From: Candidatus Poribacteria bacterium
GTDB taxonomy: Bacteria; Poribacteria; WGA-4E; WGA-3G
DNA: 44,096 bases
Direction of reading: 5' to 3'
NCBI GenBank assembly: GCA_007571305.1
Contig: RKRR01000128.1
Location: forward strand, 1-44,096
Shown here: piece by piece, positions 1-8,027 of the stretch
How positions within the stretch are numbered: position 1 is the first letter of the stretch
How the letters are laid out: each line of letters begins with the position of its first letter
The notes under the pieces: generated by a model
Database searches by the model: none
The model's input: only the letters and a program-made list of their open reading frames with translations
What the model was told of the DNA's origin: nothing
Program-made: the position numbers and the translations under genes

Positions 1-77
1 TATTATTCCTGTTTTTGGTGATGCGTTTTACGAATACGATATTTGGTGTTCTTTTATTCAGGTAATTTAAGGAAGAA

Positions 78-127
78 AAGCGATCAGGTTAACAAAAGCT
101 CAGTTTAACTCGCTTGCTTTTTTGTTT
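78..127 (+). terminator. possible rho-independent terminator
   Basis: AAGCGA (78-83) pairs with TCGCTT (110-115), and an inner GTTAA/TTAAC pair extends the stem across small bulges. A T-rich run (GCTTTTTTGTTT) follows. It could end transcription coming from left of the window. The stem is short and interrupted, so confidence is low. Confidence 0.35.
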
Positions 128-149
128 AAAAAGATATATACTGTATAAA
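122..149 (+). promoter_or_regulatory. putative sigma-70 promoter for the small membrane protein gene
   Basis: TTGTTT (122-127), a 16-base spacer and TATAAA (144-149) lie 35 bases before the start codon at 185. The -35 box is a weak match, and the region overlaps the T-run of the preceding hairpin. Confidence 0.35.
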
Positions 150-184
150 AATTACATCAAAAAGACAGTTGAAAGGAGCATATT

Positions 185-361
185 ATGCCAATATGGGCGA
201 TTATTCTAACAGTTGTGTTTTCCGCGATAACTACAATCGCAGTGGTTGTTACGTTGTTTCGATCTTTCAGATTCGCAACCAAAGAAGATATTGAAAGATT
301 AGAAAGACAAATGGAAAATATTAATCAACGTATAGATCGACATCTTGAAACTCATACTTGA
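185..361 (+). CDS. small single-span membrane protein with a coiled-coil-like tail
   Basis: This is a 58-codon reading frame that starts with ATG eight bases after a strong ribosome-binding site (GAAAGGAG, 170-177). Residues 3-25 are a hydrophobic helix (start MPIWAIILTVVFSAITTIAV). They are followed by a basic stretch (FRSFRF) and a charged amphipathic helix rich in E, R, K, Q and D (residues 32-55). The layout is that of a small membrane-anchored protein with a cytoplasmic coiled coil. No family was recognised and no partner gene is adjacent. The good ribosome-binding site and the sensible composition make it likely to be real; its function is unknown. Confidence 0.7.
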   Translation: MPIWAIILTVVFSAITTIAVVVTLFRSFRFATKEDIERLERQMENINQRIDRHLETHT

Positions 362-541
362 AATCACACTTTTACACTTTTTAATATAAACTTATCAAAC
401 ACGTTATCGTGATTGCGATGATTATACTTATTGAAGTCTTTAGAACAGTAAAAACGTTGTAAAATCAAGGGTTTTTTTGCTTGTTAAAAAGAAAGTATCA
501 CTCTACTTATTGCGATTTAAAATATAAAACGGCTTTAGGGA

Positions 542-630
542 ATTATCAGTTAACAGTTAACAGTTTTCGTCACAAGAGGAAACCTTTGTTAAACGAAAAT
601 CTCTTAACTGACAACTGATGACTGATAACT
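542..630. repeat. long imperfect palindrome made of TTAACTG/CAGTTAAC-type units
   Basis: The left arm (542-570: ATTATCAGTTAACAGTTAAC, then AGTTTTCGT) is the approximate reverse complement of the right arm (593-630: ACGAAAATCTCTTAACTGAC, then AACTGATGACTGATAACT). About 22 bases lie in the loop. It would fold into a long hairpin and sits just past the stop codon of the selenoprotein gene on the minus strand. It looks like an intergenic palindromic repeat (MITE-like) that could also act as a transcript end. No other copy was seen in the window. Confidence 0.65.
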
Positions 631-637
631 ATTCTCT

Positions 638-1174
638 CTATTCACCGGTTTTTGTTAACCGGGCAACGATCTCTTCCATTGCACCTTCTGCACGTTCCCG
701 AATTTGATCTGGTGTTAGGCTCTGGATCGGATGAGGAACGGTCAACGGTTCCAGATCACTATGACCCAAGACCCGCGCCTGCACTTTCCCAGCAGCGAAG
801 AAAACTTCCGTACATACAGCAACGCTCGGTACACCGCGTTCCTCCAAGGCACTTCCATCGTGCATACTGCACGATATACAGGACCCTCAGTCGGCAAGCC
901 CCTCAATGACGAAATCTGCTTGCTCCGCCAGTTCAACGAGCAACTCCGTTGGCGCGGGACGCGAGAACGTCGGTTTGTTGACGTGAATTACTTCGGCAAG
1001 GTCGAACCGTTCTCGCATCAATTCAGCAATGCGAGCGAGGAAGATATCACTGCCATTTTTGGTGATGTTCAGTAGCCCCATAACTTTTCCATCAAGGCTA
1101 TCGAGCCGCGGCGAGAGAAATTTCGCAGACACATCGCTTTGAGAGGTAGGATCGAGTAAAGTAGAATTCGGCAT
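638..1174 (-). CDS. UGSC-family selenoprotein (in-frame UGA codes selenocysteine)
   Basis: Two adjacent reading frames are in the same frame and are separated only by one TGA at 887-889. The codons after the TGA read Gly-Ser-Cys, giving the motif LAD-U-GSC-ISC-SMHDG, which is the signature of the UGSC (seleno)protein family, where U is selenocysteine or cysteine. Read through, the product is 178 residues with Sec at 96, and it is continuous on both sides: an N-terminal half with GKVMGLLNITKNGSDIFLAR and a C-terminal half with ALEERGVPSVAVCTEVF. A perfect 7-bp hairpin lies 11 bases beyond the UGA. The gene begins 24 bases after a TPR gene on the same strand. The biochemical role of the family is not established; a redox function through Sec/Cys is inferred. 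Translation needs selA, selB, selC and selD elsewhere in the genome. Confidence 0.85.
856..876 (-). promoter_or_regulatory. SECIS-like hairpin downstream of the UGA codon
   Basis: In the mRNA, AUCGUGC (875-869) pairs perfectly with GCACGAU (863-857) around the loop AGUAU; a U-G pair extends the stem to eight. The loop begins 18 bases after the UGA and has G as its second base. That fits the published bacterial SECIS consensus of a short stem, a small loop with an early G and about 16-37 bases from the UGA. It lies entirely inside the coding sequence, as bacterial SECIS elements do. Confidence 0.6.
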
Positions 1175-1198
1175 AGGAAAACCTCAACGTTTAAGACA

Positions 1199-1531
1199 TT
1201 AGGTAGATGAAGCGGATGCCTCCATCTGCAATTGCTGCGACTTTGCCATCGCATCTTCTGCTTCTTGGATCATCCCTTTTCGTTGGTAACACATAGACAA
1301 ACTGGTGTAGACAAGTGGGTCCTTCGGGTTGATTTCTATCGCCTTCTGGATAGCCTCAATGGCTTCATCGTATAGACTCATCCGTTCATAGGCGTGTCCG
1401 AGCCCAAGGAATCCATCAATATACTCTGGATAAGTCTCGATTAATTCTTTAAAAGCATTCACAGCCGCTTCGAGGTCGTTTTCCGCAAAAAGCGTGAGCG
1501 CGGCATCGTAGAGTTCTACTTCGGTCGGCAT
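1199..1531 (-). CDS. tetratricopeptide-repeat (TPR) protein
   Basis: A 110-residue protein made almost wholly of about three TPR units, such as LYDAALTLFAENDLEAAVNA, DGFLGLGHAYERMSLYDEAI and PLVYTSLSMCYQRKGMIQEA. It has the usual A/G/Y/P positions of paired helices and no signal peptide, so it is a cytoplasmic interaction scaffold. The start ATG has a good ribosome-binding site (AAAGGA). It is the first gene of a short operon with the UGSC selenoprotein, transcribed from the promoter at 1564-1592. Partner proteins are unknown; a link to the selenoprotein is suggested only by position. Confidence 0.85.
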   Translation of the reverse strand: MPTEVELYDAALTLFAENDLEAAVNAFKELIETYPEYIDGFLGLGHAYERMSLYDEAIEAIQKAIEINPKDPLVYTSLSMCYQRKGMIQEAEDAMAKSQQLQMEASASST

Positions 1532-1563
1532 CTCTTGTGTCCTTTAAGGTGAAAATTTAAGGA

Positions 1564-1592
1564 ATTCTACCAGAAAAGACGGTAAATGTCAA
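1564..1592 (-). promoter_or_regulatory. sigma-70 promoter of the TPR-selenoprotein operon
   Basis: On the minus strand TTGACA (1592-1587), 17 bases and TAGAAT (1569-1564) form a near-consensus promoter. The -10 box ends 33 bases before the TPR start codon. It is back to back with the plus-strand promoter at 1618-1646. Confidence 0.6.
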
Positions 1593-1617
1593 ACGTAAAA
1601 TGGTTCTGAAAAATCAA

Positions 1618-1646
1618 TTGCGCATCAGAGCGTTTTGCGATATGCT
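1618..1646 (+). promoter_or_regulatory. putative sigma-70 promoter of the M14-racemase operon
   Basis: TTGCGC (1618-1623), 17 bases and TATGCT (1641-1646). It lies about 40 bases before the TTG start at 1688 and is divergent from the TPR promoter. The hexamers are weaker than consensus. Confidence 0.45.
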
Positions 1647-1687
1647 ATGCGTATATCCTTTGTTAGTTTTAGTGAGGAACTCGAAGT

Positions 1688-2413
1688 TTGCGCGATTATG
1701 CCGAAGTTACCGAACGCCTGAAACGTTTAGACGTACCAATAGACCTCATTGGTACAGTCCACAATTACCCAATATATCAGATCCGCTTAGCATCTATAAT
1801 AGGCACACCGAAACCCGTCCTCATCACTGGTGGTATGCACGGCGACGAACCTGCTGGTGTTGAGGCAGTTTTACAGTTCATCGAACGGGACAATACTGCC
1901 CTCCTCAATAAATTCTCGTTTCTCATCATTCCGTGTATAAACCCTTACGGTTACGTTCATAACACGCGTGAGACGGTTGATGGCGTAGACATCAACCGCG
2001 CTTTTGAAGCGGAAGATGTCGCCGAAGTCACCATTATCAAAAAAGCCTTAGGTCAAACTCAATTCTCGCTTGCGATAGACTTCCACGAAGACTACGATGC
2101 GACTGGATTTTACCTCTACGAAGGCAAACGGAACGAGAAATACATCGGTCCTAAACTCGCCGTCGCCGCTAAAGCAATTGGCTCAATAGATCCCGATGAT
2201 CCGGGTGAAGATGCTCCCGATCTTGCTGAGGGGGTCTACAAAGTCGCCAACTCTTGGGGAACGCAAGGCTTGGCACCTTACCTATTGCATTTTCACAGTG
2301 AACATGTTATCATCTCTGAAACACCGACAGTTTGGCAACTTGAGAAACGTGTCGCGCTTCATTTAACCATATTGGGTACTGCACTCAATACTGTATCAAA
2401 AAAGGAAGCATGA
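1688..2413 (+). CDS. M14-family zinc hydrolase (succinylglutamate desuccinylase/aspartoacylase type)
   Basis: The 241-residue protein has the M14 metal site: GGMHGDEPAG (His51 and Glu54 as zinc ligands) and DFHED (His133 as third ligand). NTRETVDGVDINRAF is the usual substrate-binding segment, and a Glu in IISETPT near the C terminus is in the position of the catalytic base. The family removes acyl groups from, or hydrolyses amide bonds of, small amino-acid derivatives. There is no signal peptide, so it is cytoplasmic. The start is TTG at 1688 after AGTGAGGA; an in-frame stop lies only 12 bases upstream, so no earlier start is possible. The stop codon abuts the ATG of the next gene, so the two are surely co-translated. 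The substrate is not known. Confidence 0.85.
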   Translation: MRDYAEVTERLKRLDVPIDLIGTVHNYPIYQIRLASIIGTPKPVLITGGMHGDEPAGVEAVLQFIERDNTALLNKFSFLIIPCINPYGYVHNTRETVDGVDINRAFEAEDVAEVTIIKKALGQTQFSLAIDFHEDYDATGFYLYEGKRNEKYIGPKLAVAAKAIGSIDPDDPGEDAPDLAEGVYKVANSWGTQGLAPYLLHFHSEHVIISETPTVWQLEKRVALHLTILGTALNTVSKKEA

Positions 2414-3673
2414 ATGGAAAATCAACAGGTACTCTCAAATGTCAGGACTGCTTCTCAGCCTTCGGCATTGAAAATTACTGATATGCGCATCGTGCGGACG
2501 CAAACAGGCGGTCCCATCTTGAAACTGGACACAAACCAAGGTATCCATGGGCTCGGTGAGGTCCGCGATGGTGCGAGTCCGACGTATGCCTTGATGCTTA
2601 AAAGTCGTATTATCGGCGAAAACCCGTGTAATGTTGATAAAATCTTTCGTCAGATTAAGCAATTCGGTCACCACGCTCGGCAAGGTGGCGGTGTCTGTGG
2701 AATTGAAATGGCTCTGATGGACCTCGCTGGCAAAGCGTACGGGGTGCCTTGTTATCAACTCGCTGGCGGCAAATTCCGAGACAAAATCCGATGCTATAGT
2801 GATACCCCTTCATTCAAAGACCCCGAAGAGATGGGAAAAGTCCTCCAAGAACGTATAGATAGAGGCTTCACCTTTCTGAAGATGGACATCGGTGTTGGTC
2901 TGCTTCGCGGGACTCCCGGCACGATTTCTGCACCTGCGGGACATTTAGAAACCTCTAACCTGATGCATCCCTTTACCGGTATACGCCTCACCGAAAAAGG
3001 TATCAGTATATTGTGTGAATACGTTGAAACGGTTCGGAACATCATCGGTTACGAAATACCACTCTCGGTAGATCATTTTGGACATATCGGTATTGAGGAC
3101 TGTATTCGTCTCGCGAGGGCATTGGAGAAATACAACCTTGCGTGGTTAGAGGATATGGTGCCGTGGCAGTACACTGACCAATATGTACGTCTTTCGAATT
3201 CGTGCGCGACCCCTATCTGCACAGGTGAGGATATCTATTGCAAAGAGGACTTCCTGCCGTTGTTTGAGAGTCGAGGGATTGCCATAGCACATCCGGATAT
3301 CGCGACATCGGGCGGGATTTTAGAGACAAAGAAGATCGGTGATTTGGCAGAAGATCACGGCATCGCGATGGCACTCCACATGGCAGGCACGCCTGTCGCC
3401 GCAATGGCGAGCGTCCACTGTGCTGCAGCGACATCCAACTTTATGGTATTGGAAAATCACTCTGTTGACAATCCGTGGTGGGATGAGATGGTGACAGGCT
3501 TGCCGAATCCGATTATCCAGGACGGTTATATCAACGTTCCAGAGACACCGGGATTAGGTATAGAACTTAACGAAGAGGTAATCCGCGAGCATCTGCATTC
3601 AGAGGAGACAGACTACTTCGCATCGACGACAGAATGGGACTCCGAACGTTCGCACGATAGATTGTGGAGTTAG
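2414..3673 (+). CDS. enolase-superfamily enzyme, mandelate racemase/muconate lactonizing type
   Basis: A 419-residue enzyme with the full active-site set of the mandelate-racemase subgroup: K156-x-D158 (FLKMDIG), metal ligands Asp220 (SVDHFGH), Glu246 (WLEDMVPW) and Glu272 (GEDIY), and His322 (MALHMAGTP) as the opposite base or acid. The N-terminal capping domain covers roughly residues 20-130. About 25 extra residues (165-190) lie between the KxD strand and the first metal ligand. Such enzymes abstract the alpha proton of a carboxylate, for example as sugar-acid dehydratases or cycloisomerases. The start ATG directly follows the stop of the M14 gene, so the two probably act on the same carboxylate or amide compound. 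The exact substrate cannot be read from the sequence. Confidence 0.9.
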   Translation: MENQQVLSNVRTASQPSALKITDMRIVRTQTGGPILKLDTNQGIHGLGEVRDGASPTYALMLKSRIIGENPCNVDKIFRQIKQFGHHARQGGGVCGIEMALMDLAGKAYGVPCYQLAGGKFRDKIRCYSDTPSFKDPEEMGKVLQERIDRGFTFLKMDIGVGLLRGTPGTISAPAGHLETSNLMHPFTGIRLTEKGISILCEYVETVRNIIGYEIPLSVDHFGHIGIEDCIRLARALEKYNLAWLEDMVPWQYTDQYVRLSNSCATPICTGEDIYCKEDFLPLFESRGIAIAHPDIATSGGILETKKIGDLAEDHGIAMALHMAGTPVAAMASVHCAAATSNFMVLENHSVDNPWWDEMVTGLPNPIIQDGYINVPETPGLGIELNEEVIREHLHSEETDYFASTTEWDSERSHDRLWS

Positions 3674-3747
3674 GATTTTATTTGCAAGGGTGGGTTCCTA
3701 TATCTGCCCTACCTCTACCCCGTTACTTCCCGAAAGCATTTGTCACC

Positions 3748-3875
3748 ATTATAGTAGATTCCGTAATTACTTGGACATTTGTAGCGGCGTGTGGGCTATG
3801 AAGTGATATGTTTTGATGGCACAGCCTAACAGGCTATGCTACAAGTGTAAATTTATTGTCGGATTCTACTATAAT
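3748..3875. mobile_element. MITE-like repeat, type B, complete copy
   Basis: The terminal inverted repeats ATTATAGTAGATTCCG (3748-3763) and CGGATTCTACTATAAT (3860-3875) match at 15 of 16 positions. The inside carries GTAGC near the left and CCTAACAGGCTATGCTAC near the right, which can pair as an inner hairpin. There is no coding capacity. It occupies most of the 328-base gap after the racemase gene; the rest of the gap holds the promoter at 3967-3995. A second full copy is at 28427-28557. Confidence 0.6.
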
Positions 3876-3966
3876 TCCTTCCGCGGCGACTCGGAATTCT
3901 ATTCACAGATATACCGAATCGTTGAAAACATTGCGAAAACCTATCCTATACTCCAGCAATTTTTTC

Positions 3967-3995
3967 TTGATCTCACTGTGTATCCATGCTAAACT
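3967..3995 (+). promoter_or_regulatory. sigma-70 promoter giving a leaderless cytochrome mRNA
   Basis: TTGATC (3967-3972), exactly 17 bases and TAAACT (3990-3995). The -10 box ends six bases before the ATG at 4002, so the predicted transcript starts at or next to the start codon. No ribosome-binding site precedes the ATG, which agrees with leaderless translation. Confidence 0.5.
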
Positions 3996-4001
3996 CATAT
4001 T

Positions 4002-4916
4002 ATGAGGGTTTTCATTCAAATCGGACACGGCCTCATTGGTGCGGCTGTTATCTCAGGTTTATGTATATGGCAAGCAGGCAGTTTCGGTGAAGCAAGACAC
4101 ACGCTTAGTATCATCGGTGCGATCGCTATCGTTATTGCCAGTTTTTACCTTCTGCGAAGTCGCTGGATTCGATGGGGCAACCGTCAGACATGGCTCAGAT
4201 ACCATCAACGACTGGCTTCCTTAGGTTTGTCCTTAGTGCTACTGCATTCTGCATTCCAACCCCTCGCGTGGCATTCAGGGCTTGCGCTCGTGCTCGCGCT
4301 ATCGAATTTAGGCACTGGTATCGCTGTGAGTCTGACATCTCGTGGAGCGCGCCGAATTCTGCTCCGATGCCATCTTATTCTCGCCCCAATCTTACTCATT
4401 AGTATCGTATTCCATGGACAAAAGAAACTGGAGCACGATGAATTTTTCCCACTCACGGAAGTTCACGACGTGCCTTGTGCGAGATGCCATACACCTGAAC
4501 GTTTTCTGTTCCATGTTTATACAACTCTTCCGGAAGAATTGGATACATCAGACACTATTCCTGAAGACCTGCACTGGTGGTTCTTACAGAATGAACGTAG
4601 GGTTCCTGAGACTGCTCCTATCTCGGTCAAAGAAGCAGGGAATGCTTGGACAGTCACCGACACCAAAAATAAACACACCTACCACATCCGGAAGGTCACA
4701 GATAAAATCGCCATCTACGCTGATTCTGATTACAGGAGTTACACCTGTCTTAAATGCCACGTGCATAATACAGAAGAAATCCAGTTAGCACACGAGCTGC
4801 ACGGTGTTGCTGATTTCGAGAGATGTCTCGTCTGCCACCAGACCGAAATTGACGGCACATTTTACGGACGACAGCGCTTTGATTGGGAGTATGCACCGCA
4901 TCGAAAACGGAACTAA
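4002..4916 (+). CDS. membrane-anchored triheme c-type cytochrome with a b-type-like membrane domain
   Basis: The first 140 of 304 residues form four or five hydrophobic helices (about 8-25, 35-52, 72-110 and 120-139). They hold well-placed histidines (His9, His68, His82, His124, His138) that resemble haem b ligands of small cytochrome b or ferric-reductase domains. The remainder has three haem c sites, CARCH (159-163), CLKCH (249-253) and CLVCH (275-279), and would lie in the periplasm. The protein is therefore a candidate quinol-to-periplasm electron carrier. Haem b binding is inferred from the histidines only. The gene stands alone, with its own leaderless promoter; no cytochrome maturation or reductase partner is nearby. 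Confidence 0.85.
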   Translation: MRVFIQIGHGLIGAAVISGLCIWQAGSFGEARHTLSIIGAIAIVIASFYLLRSRWIRWGNRQTWLRYHQRLASLGLSLVLLHSAFQPLAWHSGLALVLALSNLGTGIAVSLTSRGARRILLRCHLILAPILLISIVFHGQKKLEHDEFFPLTEVHDVPCARCHTPERFLFHVYTTLPEELDTSDTIPEDLHWWFLQNERRVPETAPISVKEAGNAWTVTDTKNKHTYHIRKVTDKIAIYADSDYRSYTCLKCHVHNTEEIQLAHELHGVADFERCLVCHQTEIDGTFYGRQRFDWEYAPHRKRN

Positions 4917-4971
4917 AATCTTAGCACTAAGCTTCCGTGAGTTTATTCGCCGGTTCGACTGACAGAAAATC

Positions 4972-5146
4972 TTAATTATAACGCGAGTTGCTACTCACAA
5001 GATTTTAGGCATCCCATCCCATTTTTCACTGAAACGGTTTCATGATCCGGAGGCATTTCGTAGCGTAGGAAACCGTGGAGCTCCCGCGTCCGAAGCTGCA
5101 CACCCTAACAGGTTATGCTACAAACTGGCAACTTGGGTTAATTATA
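4972..5146. mobile_element. MITE-like repeat, type A, copy 1, with flanking direct repeats
   Basis: An element of 157 bases (4981-5137) is flanked by the 9-base direct repeat TTAATTATA at 4972-4980 and 5138-5146. The ends are inverted repeats (left ACGCGAGTTGCTA, right end reverse-complemented CCCAAGTTGCCA), so the terminal unit reads about TAACSCRAGTTGCYA. The interior has GTAGCGTAGGAAACC and CCTAACAGGTTATGCTAC, able to pair as an inner hairpin. There is no open frame. Its right end is 42 bases before the ATG of the membrane-protein gene at 5179. Together with ordinary sequence at 4917-4971 it fills the gap between the two genes. Confidence 0.7.
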
Positions 5147-5178
5147 CCTTGTGGTTCAGTCAGAAGGTAAAGTCAAAA

Positions 5179-7101
5179 ATGCCAAACAGAAATGTCAGTT
5201 TCCGCGCTGTCTTACTCGCACTCCTCATCACCATTCCAAACTCCTACTGGCTCATGATTAACTGGGGTCCCAGTGGTTATGGCACAGGTCAGAGTTTCCC
5301 AACCGTCTCCACCGTTTACTTTAACGTCATCTTTGTTGTGCTCATCTTGATGGCGATAAACCCGTTACTCCGAACAATCGGGAAGAACGCGAGCCTCACC
5401 GATGCCGAGTTGATGGTGGTCTACCTACTCGTCTCGATTGCGTCCTCCATCGCTGGACACGACACACTCCAAATATTGTGGCCCCTGCTCACCTATCCCA
5501 TCTGGTTCGCAAGTCCAGAAAACGAATGGGGTGAACTGTTCCACCGCCACATGCCAGATTGGCTCACCATCAAAGAACGGAACGTCTTGTCAACCTTTTA
5601 TCAAGGGGACGACTCACTGCACACTGTCCAACACTTAGAACTCTGGATGTCTCCTGTGCTATGGTGGTCTGCTCTTATCATCGTGCTAACGGGTATGATG
5701 CTCTGTATCACGATCCTCATCCGACACCAATGGGTGAACCACGAAAAACTCAGCTATCCCGTCATTCAGATCCCGCTGCATTTGACAGAAAATGGAGGAC
5801 GCACCCTCCTGAGCAATCGGCTATTTCTGTTAGGGGCTGTGCTTGCGGGAGGGATGAATCTCCTTAACGGGCTTCACTTTCTATTCCCTGTTGTGCCGGG
5901 ATTAGGCGGGAGTCTCTACAATTTAGGACAGTATTTCCAAACCAAACCACTAAACGCCATCGGCAGACTGCCCATCGCCGTCTATCCCTTTGCTATCGGG
6001 ATGAGTTTCTTCATCCCGTTGGAACTCTCGTTCTCTATCTGGTTTTTCTATATCTTCCACAAAATAACGCGCGTATGGGGCACGATGGCAGGTATCGGAC
6101 ATCTACCGGGATTCCCCTTTCTCGATGCGCAATCGTTCGGCGCGTGGTTCTGCTTAGGTGCTTCTGCGATATGGCTCAGCCGAAAGTTCATCGCGCGCCA
6201 GATAAAAAACGCCTTCCGAGGCGGCAATGCAGAACCAGACACGATGGGTACGCCTGCCGCACACATCCGATACGCGATCATCGGATTGATAATAGGCGGC
6301 ATCTTTATTCTTTTCTTCTTCAAAAGTGCAGGCACACCGATCTTCAGCATTCTCGGTTACTTTACACTTTTCTTTGCGTTAGCCATCGCTATTACCCGTA
6401 TTCGTGCTGAAGTCGGACCACCGGCGCACGATGTGCCATGGAGACCGGATAAGGTTCTTGTCTCCTTTCTTGGTACCCGCCGTATTGGCGCAGAGGGATT
6501 AACCACGTTTAGTATGTTCCACGGTTTCAATCGCTCCTACCGCTCTCATCCGATGCCAATTATGTTGGAAGGTTTTAAGGTAGCACAGGTCCGTGGGCTA
6601 TCACACAATCGCTTCATCGTTGCTATTATCTTGGTGACCGTCGTCGGAACAATCTCATCGGCATGGGCATATTATGCACAAGGCTATCATTACGGAGCGG
6701 CAGTCTATGGTGAGCAGGCACAATGCCGCTGGACCTACGAGCAGCTGAAGCAGTGGCTCATTAACCCACAATCCATAGATGTCGGGGCGGTTTCCGCTTC
6801 CAGTGGCGCGATTGCCTTAACAACGCTCCTAATGATGCTACGCCGGCGTTTCATCTGGTGGCCCTTCCATCCGGCAGGTTACGCCTTGTCACTCAGTTTT
6901 TGGAACACAAGTTGGTATTGGTTCTCAATCTTCTTGTCGTGGGGAATAAAAGCGATTCTCTTTCAGGCGGGAGGACTCCGTACCTATCGTCGTGCGATGC
7001 CGTTTTTTATCGGCTTAGTCATTGGTGAATTTCTGCTTGGAGCCATCTGGACATTAATCGGCATCGCTTTAGAACGTCCCATGTACCGGTTCATGTTCTA
7101 A
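5179..7101 (+). CDS. large polytopic membrane protein, DUF6785/oligopeptide-transporter-like
   Basis: A 640-residue protein with about 12-14 hydrophobic helices, spread from residue 10 (LLALLITIPNSYWLMINWGP) to the C terminus. A loop with NHEKLSYPVIQIP and later segments such as PGFPFLDAQSFGAWF recall the DUF6784/DUF6785 proteins related to oligopeptide (OPT) transporters; this assignment is from memory of the family and is moderate. ATG 5179 was chosen as start (AAGGTAA lies 11 bases upstream). A TTG at 5149 in the same frame would add ten residues without a ribosome-binding site and would begin only three bases after the MITE direct repeat. The transported substrate is unknown. Confidence 0.85.
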   Translation: MPNRNVSFRAVLLALLITIPNSYWLMINWGPSGYGTGQSFPTVSTVYFNVIFVVLILMAINPLLRTIGKNASLTDAELMVVYLLVSIASSIAGHDTLQILWPLLTYPIWFASPENEWGELFHRHMPDWLTIKERNVLSTFYQGDDSLHTVQHLELWMSPVLWWSALIIVLTGMMLCITILIRHQWVNHEKLSYPVIQIPLHLTENGGRTLLSNRLFLLGAVLAGGMNLLNGLHFLFPVVPGLGGSLYNLGQYFQTKPLNAIGRLPIAVYPFAIGMSFFIPLELSFSIWFFYIFHKITRVWGTMAGIGHLPGFPFLDAQSFGAWFCLGASAIWLSRKFIARQIKNAFRGGNAEPDTMGTPAAHIRYAIIGLIIGGIFILFFFKSAGTPIFSILGYFTLFFALAIAITRIRAEVGPPAHDVPWRPDKVLVSFLGTRRIGAEGLTTFSMFHGFNRSYRSHPMPIMLEGFKVAQVRGLSHNRFIVAIILVTVVGTISSAWAYYAQGYHYGAAVYGEQAQCRWTYEQLKQWLINPQSIDVGAVSASSGAIALTTLLMMLRRRFIWWPFHPAGYALSLSFWNTSWYWFSIFLSWGIKAILFQAGGLRTYRRAMPFFIGLVIGEFLLGAIWTLIGIALERPMYRFMF

Positions 7102-7196
7102 TTTATTTCTCCTGGGCTCCGCCCCATCACATTACGCGCAGGTTTGCGATCATCCCCTACGTCCTTCTCAGAACGGACACTACAAGGAGACACTAA

Positions 7197-8027
7197 ATGA
7201 AACTGAGTTGCCTCCCCGTCTCTCTTTACGACGGTATTTTCACAGGAAAAAGCAGTGTTGCTGACTGGATTCAATTCGGCGCGGCTTTGGGATTAGATGC
7301 AGTCGATTTTAGTATCAAATTCTTCCCAAAGCGCGACGCGGAAACGATTAAAAACATACGTACTGCCCTCGAAAAGTGTAGTATAGAACCGTGTATGCTC
7401 GCCTGTTATTGCGACTTCACACACCCCGATGCGGCACAACGCGCCCAGGAGTTAACCGACCTGCAGGCGGATATTGGACTGGCAAAAGAATTGGGGACAC
7501 AATTTATTCGCGTGACTGCAGGGCAAGATCACCCCGGCATAGAACGTGAAGCAGGCGTGCGTTGGGTGGTAGACGGATTTCGGCGTGCCCTTGACGAAGC
7601 GGAGAAACACGGTATCACCCTCGCCTACGAGAATCACACCAAAGGCGCGCCGTGGGATTACTGGGACTTCTCACAACCCACGGAGATTTTCTTGGAAATC
7701 TTAGATGCGCTTGCTGATACACCCCTTGGTGTCTGTTTCGACACCGCAAACCCACTTGTGCTCGGTGAAGATGTGCTCGCACTTCTGGAGGAGGTTATTC
7801 AACGAATCGTCGTGCTGCATATCTTCGACTTACGTGCAGTTGAGGTGTTTGAACCTGTTCGCGTCGGCACCGGTGCCTCACCGGTCCCACAGATTTTTTC
7901 GCGCATGAGACAAACGGGCTACGACGGTTGGCTTAGCATTGAGGAAGCCAGTCGTTCAGGACAGGAAGGCTTCAGACAGTCCATCGCGTATGTTAGAGAA
8001 ACGTGGGAACAGGCATCATCCGCGTGA
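7197..8027 (+). CDS. sugar phosphate isomerase/epimerase (xylose-isomerase-like TIM barrel)
   Basis: A 276-residue AP-endonuclease-2/xylose-isomerase-like barrel. Typical metal and substrate segments are visible: TLAYENHTKG (Glu in the fifth strand), GVCFDTANPL (Asp), VVLHIFDLR (His) and GWLSIEEAS (Glu in the last strand). Family members isomerise or epimerise keto and aldo sugars, or act on inositol derivatives. There is no signal peptide. The start ATG follows CAAGGAGACACTAA. The last four codons overlap the end of the convergent PhyH gene by 12 bases. The substrate is unknown; the neighbouring oxygenase may act in the same degradation route. Confidence 0.9.
   Translation: MKLSCLPVSLYDGIFTGKSSVADWIQFGAALGLDAVDFSIKFFPKRDAETIKNIRTALEKCSIEPCMLACYCDFTHPDAAQRAQELTDLQADIGLAKELGTQFIRVTAGQDHPGIEREAGVRWVVDGFRRALDEAEKHGITLAYENHTKGAPWDYWDFSQPTEIFLEILDALADTPLGVCFDTANPLVLGEDVLALLEEVIQRIVVLHIFDLRAVEVFEPVRVGTGASPVPQIFSRMRQTGYDGWLSIEEASRSGQEGFRQSIAYVRETWEQASSA

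Noticed and set aside
4984..5140. Type A repeat considered as a riboswitch or structured RNA leader
   Set aside because: Direct repeats at its borders and terminal inverted repeats fit a transposable element better, and no known riboswitch motif was recognised. A regulatory role remains possible and is listed as a finding.
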